This document shows, in pieces, positions 1 through 8,460 of a DNA stretch of 22,589 nucleotides; the stretch's first letter is position 1, and each line of letters begins with the position of its first letter. The notes under the pieces were generated by a model that did not search any database, was not told where the DNA came from, and worked only from the letters and a program-made list of their open reading frames with translations. The translations under genes were made by a program, and so were the position numbers. Source of the DNA: a virus; the IMG/VR virus record IMGVR_UViG_3300002132_000015, positions 1-22,589 of that record. One strand, written 5' to 3'.

Positions 1-2174
1 ATGAGACTATCAGTAGTGGTAGTAGTACCAGTTTCAGCTACATAGTCAGTGTTAATATATTGTGTGACTATGGCTGCAGAATCTGCAGCCAATGTTTGAT
101 ATATTGTACTTGGAACTTCATTAGCTAATACATCAGCTACCAACAATTTTAATTGTTGGTAGGAAGCAACACCTTCGTCTGCTTCTGCTGCCAGTGTTAC
201 ATATGGAACGCTTTCTTCTGATGCTGAAAGTTCTCCAGCTTCTCCAAATGCTCCTAACAAACTAAAAGCTGCGGCACGCACTTTTAAGTTTCCGCCGTGT
301 CCTAGATCCCAAATTAATCTATCAATAATAAATCCAACATCTCGCTCACACTTGTATTCATCGTAATCAAATGCTGATGTAAATGGAGCAATATCGTTAG
401 TAATCTGATATCTAATCCAAGCACTTATTTCTCGTTGTATAAATGCACGGTTTAATTCTAATAGATACGTTGAATTAGGATTGCGAGCACCCTTCTCTAC
501 TTGTTCACAGGCATATCGGATTGAAGCCCAAGGTTTGTCAAGTGTAATTCCGCAATCCGGAGCTGATCGATCCTCGCCGTTATTGCCAACATAATATACA
601 TAATCTGTACTACCCCAACTAACCCATTCAGGAATACCCGTCGAGCTAACACGAAGGATTTGACCCTCTGTTCCAATTGGCAGTCTTGTTGGGCCAGCGC
701 CACCATAGTATACCATGTCGCCTACTGTAGTTAATACTTCAAGTTCATTACCTACAGAAAGTACATTCCAATATATACCAGAAGAATCTAAGTCTGGACG
801 GCTATTTGCTGCGCCACCACCTTCGGCTTTAACTGACGAGCCATCGTCGCCTTCTGAGCGGTGTGCTAGTACACAGATGTAAGCATTGGCTCCGAATCTA
901 ACAGCATCTCCTGCATTATATTCTACATCATCGATCCAATCACCCTGCCAATAAATGCCGTTAGTAAGTTGTGACCAATACGTAGCATTAGGCGGTTCCG
1001 CAGAAACTCTAGCAGTTAAAGTACCAGTAGCTGTTGATGCATTAAAAGTTGTCCCGCCATATATGTCAGTGATTGTAAAAGTTGTAGAATCTAATACATC
1101 TTTAACATAATATCTTGCGCCGGATAGAACGTTACCAAAGGCAGTTCCTGTAAATCTAATACTCATACCAGCAACCATACCTGTAGTATCGCTAGTAGTA
1201 AATGCATCTGTTGGTCCATCACTGGCTGTGATAGAATACGAATAGCTTGGACTATCTGCAACAGCTAGATAATTATGCCCGTTTACTTTTACAACTTCAC
1301 CAATTTTGTAAGAAGTTGTGTTGATCCAGTCTGCTTGATAGCTTAGACCTTCTGCAAATAAATCCCAATCGCTAGTTGCAGTTAGTGGATTTGCATTTGA
1401 GTTTAGAGTCTTAGCAACATATTGATTACCACCGTAGCGAACAACATCGCCGGGCTGGTAAGCAGTTGAAGAACTCCAATCGTTTTCAAATTCAAAACCT
1501 TCTACATATTGTGTCCAATAAGCAGTATCTGTAGGAAAAGCAACGGCTGCTTCGTGTTTAGTTATACAAATCCAAAGTCCCGCGCCCCACTTAACAATGT
1601 CGTTAACTTTATAACGAGTAGCAGTGACCCATGTTCCTACGTATTCTTGACCTTGTGTAAACACTTGCCAATTTGCGGAATTATCTTCTAAACCCAATTC
1701 AACTGTAGCAGCTGATGTATGTCCAGTGATACAAACATAGTTGATGCCGCCGTATCTAACTATATCGTTAAAATTATATTTTGTAGAAACAGCCCAGTCG
1801 TTACGCCATTCAAACCCTTCTACAAAGGTATCCCAATCTGCGGAGTTGTCTTCTAGTCCTAATGCGGTCGTAGCAGCTGATGTATGTCCGTTTGTACATA
1901 GATAAATTGTACCACCGTACTTAACTAGATCGCCTTCTTCATAGCTTTCGTTAGTTGTCCAGTCGCCTGTCCATCTTTGTCCATCGGACATTAAATTCCA
2001 TTTTGTTGGATTGATATCAAGATCTGTATTAAAATCCGCATCCGAGGTGTGTCCAATTTGACATATATAAACCTTGCCGCCGAATCGAATCACATCGTCT
2101 TTATAGTATGCTGTAGCTCCTGTCCAGACGTCTTTCCATACAAATCTAATTCTACCTAATTTAAATTCTGCCAT
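1..2174 (-). CDS. Giant virion structural/adhesin protein, N-terminal 724 codons (3' end outside window)
   Basis: The reading frame is open from ATG at 2172-2174 to the left edge with no stop, so the protein is longer than 724 aa. GGAG lies just upstream of the start. The N-terminus (MAEFKLGRIRFVWK) matches that of the 1841-aa protein immediately upstream (MAEFKISRFRYTWK), so the two are tandem paralogues. Seven repeats of about 45-65 aa follow, with the pattern W-x5-Y-x3-D-x-V-x-Y/F-G-G-x-x-Y-x-C-x3-H-x-S, resembling carbohydrate-binding modules of families 5/12. An extra FCCH-like segment of about 70 aa is inserted after repeat 6 (near 1010-1250). Next comes a segment with YYVGNNGEDRS and KPWASIRYA, like the start of the beta-helix region in the paralogue, then a helical KCERD...IIDRLIWDL motif. 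Likely role: a tail or baseplate-associated fibre binding host surface glycans. The paralogy and repeats are seen directly; the function is inferred. Confidence 0.85.
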   Translation of the reverse strand, partial: MAEFKLGRIRFVWKDVWTGATAYYKDDVIRFGGKVYICQIGHTSDADFNTDLDINPTKWNLMSDGQRWTGDWTTNESYEEGDLVKYGGTIYLCTNGHTSAATTALGLEDNSADWDTFVEGFEWRNDWAVSTKYNFNDIVRYGGINYVCITGHTSAATVELGLEDNSANWQVFTQGQEYVGTWVTATRYKVNDIVKWGAGLWICITKHEAAVAFPTDTAYWTQYVEGFEFENDWSSSTAYQPGDVVRYGGNQYVAKTLNSNANPLTATSDWDLFAEGLSYQADWINTTSYKIGEVVKVNGHNYLAVADSPSYSYSITASDGPTDAFTTSDTTGMVAGMSIRFTGTAFGNVLSGARYYVKDVLDSTTFTITDIYGGTTFNASTATGTLTARVSAEPPNATYWSQLTNGIYWQGDWIDDVEYNAGDAVRFGANAYICVLAHRSEGDDGSSVKAEGGGAANSRPDLDSSGIYWNVLSVGNELEVLTTVGDMVYYGGAGPTRLPIGTEGQILRVSSTGIPEWVSWGSTDYVYYVGNNGEDRSAPDCGITLDKPWASIRYACEQVEKGARNPNSTYLLELNRAFIQREISAWIRYQITNDIAPFTSAFDYDEYKCERDVGFIIDRLIWDLGHGGNLKVRAAAFSLLGAFGEAGELSASEESVPYVTLAAEADEGVASYQQLKLLVADVLANEVPSTIYQTLAADSAAIVTQYINTDYVAETGTTTTTDSL
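1705..1889 (-). repeat. Near-identical tandem CBM5/12-like repeat units (165-bp period)
   Basis: The same 20 bases, gtagcagctgatgtatgtcc on the plus strand, occur at 1705-1724 and 1870-1889, exactly 165 bp (55 codons) apart. Flanking sequence is also similar (gcggaattatcttcta near 1675 and gcggagttgtcttcta near 1840). They encode the end of repeats 2 and 3 of the giant protein (GHTSAAT...LGLEDNSA in both). The conservation at DNA level, while the other repeats are diverged, points to a recent unit duplication or gene conversion. Confidence 0.8.
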
Positions 2175-2192
2175 TTTCTACTCCGTATCTTA

Positions 2193-2200
2193 TATTTATT
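2193..2200 (-). promoter_or_regulatory. T4-type late promoter candidate AATAAATA
   Basis: The minus strand reads AATAAATA, one base off the T4 late promoter TATAAATA. It overlaps the stop codon of the 1841-aa gene and sits 18 bases before the start of the next giant gene. Transcription would start near 2187 and give a leader of about 12 nt that contains the GGAG ribosome binding site. Confidence 0.5.
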
Positions 2201-5200
2201 ACTTTAAACCAAAGCTTCTCACAAACATTGTTTGTGCTAATATGCTTCCACTTATGCTTGCGCCTGCACCTGAAAAATCTGCTATAACATCAAAGTTAAT
2301 AGCTATGTCCGCTGTATTATCTATTAAGTTTGGTCCTACTTTAACTAGACCTGCAATAACACTTGGCGTTAATAGATCCTCACCGCCAATGTTTAGTCTA
2401 GATTGCAAATATGATCTTACCGCTTTTTGCGTAGGAATTACATTATTAGAATTTTGTAAGAACAGCGGATCTTTTGAGAATTCTCTAATAATTGCGGTTG
2501 ACCCAACTCTTACTCCTGCTAGTCGTAATTCTGTTAGACCTGCTAGATCAAAGAAGTCTGCACTAATTGTAACAATAGCAGTAGCTTGTTCAACTGCAAA
2601 CTGATCGCCAGCTCTAAAGTTGCCATCTTGATCAGTTGATGTAAAGAATACCCGTCCACCATTTAGATTAAAAGTTTCCTTTAATGGAGATTTAGTATAC
2701 AGGTAATCTGTATACAGTGTTGGATAATTCGTAGTTTCAAAATTGCCAGCTCCAATATCTAAGAAGTCGTGTCCAGTAATACGAACTTGACTATACTGCT
2801 CTCTAATTACAACTTCCATTCCATGTTCAAAATAGTCAGATAATCTTGCCTGCGGACTAATCTGGAATGTAGATCTAATTGTTCCGTTTGTCAAGAACTC
2901 TTCATTAAGTCCAACAATAACTGCTACATAATAATCCGATCTACCTTTGATATAGAATTGAGCGCCAGGGCCTGGCAACTTTGACAATCCGTCTAATGTT
3001 ATAAACTTACTTCTAGGAGTGACGTCTGCAAATCCGTCTCCGGTAATAGTGACAGCAGTAGTACTAGTTTTATACGAAACTCCTTTTGAGACAAACGTAG
3101 GTTGTGCCAGCACGCCGTCGGCAATTCTTGGTCTAAAAGTAGGAGCTGTTGTTGAACTAGGATCGAATACTGTTCCTATTACATCTTCATCTCTAGTATA
3201 CCCACTACCTGGCTCCCAAAGTTTAACATAATCTATCCCGATGCCTGCGACAACTACTCTTCCCATTGCTCTTGCGCCTGTTCTAATAACATTCAGTACA
3301 GTACCACTAGTTGAGGGAGCAATAATCCAGAACGGATTACTATTTGGTATAGAACTGTCGCCTAACGTTGTATCTGGATTTCCAAACGCTGCAAATCCCC
3401 AATTTTCTGCAGTTGCAGTTTCTCTTGCTGTCCACACAATGCCGTCATAGGATGTGACAATATAAGTTGTAGGACCAGTAGTTGGCTCAGCGGCGATATC
3501 TCTAGATCCAGTATCTCCAACAGCTATAAACACACCTTGACCATATCGAATCTGTTTCCAGTTGTGTAATGTTGAGCCGTCTTGTGTGGGCATTTCTGTA
3601 GGAAGCCAATTCTCACCGTCAAAGCTGTATGCTACCTCGCCGGTATTTGCTATTGCAACAAATCTTCTATTACCGTAAGCAATCGATACCCAATCTTTAG
3701 AGCTCGAATCATCAATAACGTCTAGAATATGCCAAGCCCATGCAATTTCGTTTGTTAACGAATCGTATGTTCCAACGGCCACACTGTTATTACTATTAGC
3801 CAGTGCTACGAACACATCAAAGCCAAACGCAATGTCAACATATTCATTTAGTGTTGAGTCGTTTCCATCTGGTAAAGTTGTAGAAGTCCATGATGTTCCA
3901 TTAATCGAGTAAGCGCCTGCATTTAAATTTCCTGCTACTGCAACAAATACACCAGTATCAGACGTGCTAGGTTTACCATAAGCAACACCGTTCCACTCTC
4001 TAGATGCTGGCATTGTTCTTGCAGTCCAATCGACACCGTTTGTACTACTTGCGGCTGTATTGCTATCATAAGCAATTGCTACAAATTTGTTGTCTCCAGC
4101 TGCTAGACATTTCCAATTACCGTCAGTGGGTAAGTTCGATGCTGTCCAGGTTATACCATCAAGTGAGTACTTAGGAAAGTGTCCTGTTGTTGGAGTTATA
4201 ACAAACACTCCGCTAGGCGCTACATTAGTCTCATCTTTTGAGAATGCTAGTATAGAGTTTGTACTATCGTCGGATACTGTTAACACTGTTAACGTAATAT
4301 CATGTTCTAATGTTGTGCCACCAATATCTTCACCGTTGATAGTTAATGTGTCTCCCACAGCATATCCTGCGCCACCTGTGTCTAGTGCTACTGAATATAC
4401 TCTACCAATTTTAGTGACTGTAAATGTTGCTGCTGCTGGAGCAACATCAACTACATCGCCAGTTCCAACGGTTGCTGCTATACCTGTAAATGTGTCTGAT
4501 GTCTCTCCGTAAACTATCGCGGCAGGTTCGATTGCTGGCGATATTCCTATTTCAGTTGCACTGTATGCAGGCTCGTTAAAGGTTAATCTGGGCTCAATAC
4601 GATAACGTGTACCTGTAGTTAGCAGTGGATTAGAAGGCGTCCCCGGAAGGATATGATCCCATCCTGGTTGATCATCGCTTTCTCTATATACCGTACATAA
4701 TTTTGTGCCGGCATTGTATGAGTAAACATATCCGTATTGTCCAGTACCTTCGCCTGAAATAATAATGATTCTCATTCCAAGAATCTGTTCTTCTGTAGCA
4801 GTTTCAGCAGTTGCTAAACTTATTGTAAGAGTATTACCAAAGTTTGCTTGGTTTCCGTATTGTGAAAATCCAGAGCCTGCACTTAATGTTTGACATTCAA
4901 ACATTGCATTATCTCTAAATTCTTCTTGTATTGCGTCGGCTCCGACTCCCGAACTAGTAATCGTATAGGTTGCTGTGGTATAGTTTTGTCCGCAGTTTGC
5001 AAATTCTAAACCTAAAATAAAGTCTAAAATCTCGCCAGCGAACGCAGAATACACAGTAGCTTGTTCAGTTCTAGTATTAATATATCCATATCTAACAATT
5101 TCGTCTGGATCTACTCCATCAGCAACTGCTCCGAAATCACCGTAGGAACTATTTCCGTTTGTAGCTCTAATGATGCCGCCATTTGTAGCAAACATACCAA

Positions 5201-7724
5201 TGTGTGCATAATACGAGAACACAGATACCAATTCACCGCGCCCACCGTTTAACATCCAAGCGCCAATACCGTCTGATATTACTTGTGTAAAGTCGTTAGA
5301 CACAATAGATTTATTACCGCCGTTATGCAAGTCGCCATCTACTTTTTGACCAACTGCTCCAACACCAATTGTTGTGACGTTTTGTACATAACAACTTCTT
5401 GAAGTAATCCAAGTACGCTCGTCATCTGGACCCCATCCTGGATCTAACGATACAAATGCACCACCAGTTGGAATTTGATATTCATCTCCTTCTACTAATG
5501 CTGGCAGTGTTCCTGCTAATCCTTTTAAGGTCATATTCCTCACGCCGGTGGTATCTCTAACATAGAACATATCTTCTAATTGAGACCCGATAACAGCATT
5601 TGCATAATATCTTCCAGCAAGCAGTGATTTGTAATTTCCGATTCTATCTAAGTCATATCGAACTGCATCAATAAATTTATCAATGTCTCGTCTGCATTTG
5701 TTAGTATCAAAAGAATACTCGGGATTCTCACGAGTCATGTATAGAATTGCTTCAGTTTTAATAAATTCTCTATTATTATCGAGATTTTCTGATGCAAATG
5801 ACGGTGTAATTATATTACTGCCAGTTGTTGTTGGCATGCTTCCAACGCCATTTATTTTATATTCAATAACATCAATTATATTACCCCAAAGAGAATTTGC
5901 TCGAGCTGCTTGGTCCGTAGTTCCTAGTGGGAATATACTTAAAGGTACCGTGTTTCCAACAGACGCTACTACTGGATTTCCTAAAATTATGTCGCTTAGT
6001 AAAGTTCCAATAAAAGTTAGAGTTTCTAATGTGTATTGAGCATCACTTGCTAACGCTGCGATTGGATTGTTTGCTTTAATTGTTGTGCTTCTTAGCTCTT
6101 CACCGAGTACTGTAGTTCTTGCCGGTACAATCAAAGGTAATACTTCTTCGTATTCTCCAGTAGATACATAAACTGATGTACTACCACTATAATTGTCGTC
6201 TGCTTGGTCTAAGGCAAATCTAACAGTTCTCCAAGGTTTAAAATAATTAATGCCGCGGTTAGGATCAGTACTGTCATCTACTCCTGTTGTGCTTACATAG
6301 AAAATTCTTGGTATATTTCCCCAGGTTTTATATCCAACATCGCCTTGATTATTTTCAACAACCAACAGTTGGTCAGTTTCGCCTGCTGGAATTGCAGTTC
6401 TACCAAACGTGCTTCCATCGCCTATAGTTTTTGTGGTGCTACCGTCATAAAGAACATTTCTATAGAGATTATAAGTTATCAAATCTCCAAGATTTGTTAG
6501 AGCAGCGCCTTCGTCGCCGATTAATAAAATAGTCCAATAGCTTATACCTTCTCCGTTATCTCCAGGAAAGTCATCAAATGTACTGTTATGTGGCGTTGAA
6601 CAGTAGTAAACTACGCCTCTATAATATACTACATCATATAAATTATAATCTTGATCAGTTTTCCATGCTCCTTGGAAACCATACGATGAAACTACTAACT
6701 GCCAGTTTGTGTCGTCAAAAACAGTTAACGAACTGTCTTCATCGGAAACTTGATTAGTTAAGCTCACCCATAGTGAACCTCCGCGTCTAACAAGATCTCC
6801 AGCGTTATACGGATATTGCGACCCAGGATCGTATTCTCCTAAAAAATTGTTGGCTTTAGTTATTAATGTCCAATCAGGATTGCCGTCTGGATAACTGTCT
6901 GAAACTCCGGGTGGAATATTTGAATTGTTAATAGAAGAAATATAAACTGTTCCGCCATATCTTACAACATCCCCTATTGCATAATTTGTAGAAGAATTCC
7001 AGTCAGCGTAATAGTTAAACCCTAAAAGATAAATTTCAAATTTTAAATTATCTATAGTTAAGTCAGACAGATGCTCTTCAGTACATTTAAATATAGATCC
7101 GCTATATTTTACTAAATCATTTATTCTATATGACGTTGATGGTGCAAATTCGCCAACATAGGCATAATTTTCTACAGCAATCTTCCATGTTTCGGCAGTA
7201 CTATCGTCTTCGCTGTCGTTATTACCAACAATAACTCCTTCGGAAGTTGTTCCTGAAGTATGCTCTAGTACACATTGATACGTATATCCGTTATATCTAA
7301 TTATATCGTTAACTCTATAGCGAGTAGATTCGGTCCATTCGTTTCTAAAATTTGAACCCGAGGCAAATATTTCCCAATTAATAGTATCACTATTAAATTC
7401 GGTTGAAGAAATATGAGAAGCTACACATAGATATACATTTCCGCCGGCTAATACTAATGTGCCGGGGTCATATCGTATACCGTCAGTCCAATCACCTAGC
7501 CACTCTCTGCCATCTACTGATTTAATCCATGCCGGTGAAGGATTAGTTTGCTCTCCTACTACAAATGTCTGGGCATCATCAAATACATCAGGTGCATGTT
7601 GTCTAATGCAAACCCAGGTTGATCCTCTGTAGTAAACTACATCATCTTTATAATAAAGGGCTAGATCTGCAGACCAGTTGCCTTTCCATGTGTACCTAAA
7701 TCGTGATATCTTAAACTCAGCCAT
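2199..7724 (-). CDS. Giant modular virion protein: CBM5/12-like repeats, beta-helix, Asp-box propeller (1841 aa)
   Basis: ATG at 7722-7724 has AGGAATT upstream. Seven CBM5/12-like repeats fill about residues 1-400 (examples: YKDDVVYYRGSTWVC and YAIGDVVRYGGTVYIS). A segment beginning IFYVSTTGVDDSTD near residue 475, followed by KPWRTVRFALDQA and VLGEELRSTTI, looks like the start of a pectin-lyase-type beta helix. A KCRRDIDKFIDAVRYDL motif follows near residues 680-700. Around 1180-1445 there are five S-x-[DN]-G-x-x-W motifs (SLDGITW, STNGVDW, SINGTSW, SFDGENW, SYDGIVW) alternating with FVAxA strands, as in Asp-box propellers. The C-terminus, with FFTSTDQDGNFRAGD, VTISADFFDLAGLTELRL and VIPTQKAVRSYL, matches a block I know from large marine T4-like virion proteins. 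Probable role: fibre or baseplate-attached adhesin that binds or processes host glycans. No catalytic residues could be assigned, so enzymatic activity is unproven. Confidence 0.88.
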   Translation of the reverse strand: MAEFKISRFRYTWKGNWSADLALYYKDDVVYYRGSTWVCIRQHAPDVFDDAQTFVVGEQTNPSPAWIKSVDGREWLGDWTDGIRYDPGTLVLAGGNVYLCVASHISSTEFNSDTINWEIFASGSNFRNEWTESTRYRVNDIIRYNGYTYQCVLEHTSGTTSEGVIVGNNDSEDDSTAETWKIAVENYAYVGEFAPSTSYRINDLVKYSGSIFKCTEEHLSDLTIDNLKFEIYLLGFNYYADWNSSTNYAIGDVVRYGGTVYISSINNSNIPPGVSDSYPDGNPDWTLITKANNFLGEYDPGSQYPYNAGDLVRRGGSLWVSLTNQVSDEDSSLTVFDDTNWQLVVSSYGFQGAWKTDQDYNLYDVVYYRGVVYYCSTPHNSTFDDFPGDNGEGISYWTILLIGDEGAALTNLGDLITYNLYRNVLYDGSTTKTIGDGSTFGRTAIPAGETDQLLVVENNQGDVGYKTWGNIPRIFYVSTTGVDDSTDPNRGINYFKPWRTVRFALDQADDNYSGSTSVYVSTGEYEEVLPLIVPARTTVLGEELRSTTIKANNPIAALASDAQYTLETLTFIGTLLSDIILGNPVVASVGNTVPLSIFPLGTTDQAARANSLWGNIIDVIEYKINGVGSMPTTTGSNIITPSFASENLDNNREFIKTEAILYMTRENPEYSFDTNKCRRDIDKFIDAVRYDLDRIGNYKSLLAGRYYANAVIGSQLEDMFYVRDTTGVRNMTLKGLAGTLPALVEGDEYQIPTGGAFVSLDPGWGPDDERTWITSRSCYVQNVTTIGVGAVGQKVDGDLHNGGNKSIVSNDFTQVISDGIGAWMLNGGRGELVSVFSYYAHIGMFATNGGIIRATNGNSSYGDFGAVADGVDPDEIVRYGYINTRTEQATVYSAFAGEILDFILGLEFANCGQNYTTATYTITSSGVGADAIQEEFRDNAMFECQTLSAGSGFSQYGNQANFGNTLTISLATAETATEEQILGMRIIIISGEGTGQYGYVYSYNAGTKLCTVYRESDDQPGWDHILPGTPSNPLLTTGTRYRIEPRLTFNEPAYSATEIGISPAIEPAAIVYGETSDTFTGIAATVGTGDVVDVAPAAATFTVTKIGRVYSVALDTGGAGYAVGDTLTINGEDIGGTTLEHDITLTVLTVSDDSTNSILAFSKDETNVAPSGVFVITPTTGHFPKYSLDGITWTASNLPTDGNWKCLAAGDNKFVAIAYDSNTAASSTNGVDWTARTMPASREWNGVAYGKPSTSDTGVFVAVAGNLNAGAYSINGTSWTSTTLPDGNDSTLNEYVDIAFGFDVFVALANSNNSVAVGTYDSLTNEIAWAWHILDVIDDSSSKDWVSIAYGNRRFVAIANTGEVAYSFDGENWLPTEMPTQDGSTLHNWKQIRYGQGVFIAVGDTGSRDIAAEPTTGPTTYIVTSYDGIVWTARETATAENWGFAAFGNPDTTLGDSSIPNSNPFWIIAPSTSGTVLNVIRTGARAMGRVVVAGIGIDYVKLWEPGSGYTRDEDVIGTVFDPSSTTAPTFRPRIADGVLAQPTFVSKGVSYKTSTTAVTITGDGFADVTPRSKFITLDGLSKLPGPGAQFYIKGRSDYYVAVIVGLNEEFLTNGTIRSTFQISPQARLSDYFEHGMEVVIREQYSQVRITGHDFLDIGAGNFETTNYPTLYTDYLYTKSPLKETFNLNGGRVFFTSTDQDGNFRAGDQFAVEQATAIVTISADFFDLAGLTELRLAGVRVGSTAIIREFSKDPLFLQNSNNVIPTQKAVRSYLQSRLNIGGEDLLTPSVIAGLVKVGPNLIDNTADIAINFDVIADFSGAGASISGSILAQTMFVRSFGLK

Positions 7725-7738
7725 TCTTAATTCCTATT

Positions 7739-8113
7739 TTATGAAGAAATGCCATCTGGGTATGCATACCCTCTGTTAATTCTTATTATAAACTGTCCTT
7801 CGTTGTCTACGTAATAAAACAACGATCTCTCGTCCCATTTAAATTGAGGATATTTCATATTGTCGTCTACAGATTCATGTGCGACATCTATGCCTTCAAA
7901 ATAATCCACGCCAGCTTCAAAGTCTTCAAAGTCTTCTCCCGCTGGACCTGGAATGTTTAATTCGTATGCTTCGGTATCAGATATCTGATTGCTTCGAACC
8001 ATAAACAATTCGCCGTCTTCATTTCTTCTAAGAGCATACCAAAACTTAGGACTATTGCCTAATGATTCTGAAGGTGTAGTACCTAAATAATACGGACTTG
8101 AATTTCCTGCCAT
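7739..8113 (-). CDS. Small conserved virion-region protein (124 aa), function unknown
   Basis: ATG at 8111-8113 has a strong AAGGAGC ribosome binding site. The protein is acidic and rich in Tyr and Phe, with FWYALRRNEDGELFMVR near the N-terminus, an acidic middle (AGEDFEDFEAGVDYFEG) and a C-terminal WDERSLFYYV...FIIRINRGY that looks like short beta strands. There is no signal peptide, membrane segment or known catalytic motif. It lies between a small beta-sandwich protein and the giant adhesin, with gaps of 10-14 nt. I recall similar FWY-LRRNE-GELF proteins beside giant structural genes in marine T4-like phages. A virion component or a partner of the giant protein is the likely role, but this is inference from position. 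Confidence 0.72.
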   Translation of the reverse strand: MAGNSSPYYLGTTPSESLGNSPKFWYALRRNEDGELFMVRSNQISDTEAYELNIPGPAGEDFEDFEAGVDYFEGIDVAHESVDDNMKYPQFKWDERSLFYYVDNEGQFIIRINRGYAYPDGISS

Positions 8114-8123
8114 CTTATGCTCC

Positions 8124-8456
8124 TTATGATATCTCTACATAACTAACTACAGCATCGATGCTGTTAGCAGTATTTGTAGTCACTCTTAGTGATGTACTTT
8201 CCGGCAAAATTAATTTTTCACCTTGTGTAATTATTTTAACAGCAGTCTTAGGTGGTATTGCTAAACTTTTAACATAATATGCTACTGTTGTATCTGCACC
8301 AACTATTTGTATGTCTGCTACCACGGTGTCGTATTCTGTGACGTTAGCTAAATTGCACCCAATCACAGTTGCTCTTACACCTGCGCCAATTTCGACCACG
8401 TCAGTTGGACTTGTTCCTATTTCTGTTACTAAACTATGTTTAAATACTGTTGGCAT
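8124..8456 (-). CDS. Small beta-rich structural protein (110 aa)
   Basis: ATG at 8454-8456 has AGGA upstream, and the stop codon lies 10 bases before the next gene. The sequence alternates short hydrophobic strands and polar turns with no long helix: ATVIGCNLANVT, VVADIQIVG, AYYVKSLAIPPKTAVKI, GEKLILPESTSLRVTT and DAVVSYVEI. This suggests a single beta-sandwich or jelly-roll domain. The strand order and spacing (…C-N…, V-x-I/V, IPP/VPAG, L-x-[SP], L-x-V) parallel those of the 133-aa product at 11338-11739, so the two may be distant paralogues. Possible roles are head or tail decoration or a fibre adaptor. No specific function can be assigned. Confidence 0.72.
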   Translation of the reverse strand: MPTVFKHSLVTEIGTSPTDVVEIGAGVRATVIGCNLANVTEYDTVVADIQIVGADTTVAYYVKSLAIPPKTAVKIITQGEKLILPESTSLRVTTNTANSIDAVVSYVEIS

Positions 8457-8460
8457 ATTA

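Noticed and set aside
497-706. Minus-strand 69-codon ORF inside the left giant gene
   Set aside because: It lies in another frame within the continuous open frame of the partial giant protein, with no ribosome binding site or recognisable protein pattern.
4087-4512. Plus-strand ORF of 141 codons, and other plus-strand ORFs such as 5683-6039, 14635-14931, 14928-15263 and 19484-19915
   Set aside because: All run antisense through clear minus-strand genes with known motifs. Their composition is what the complement of Thr/Ser/Val/Ala-rich genes gives, and no ribosome binding sites or promoters fit.
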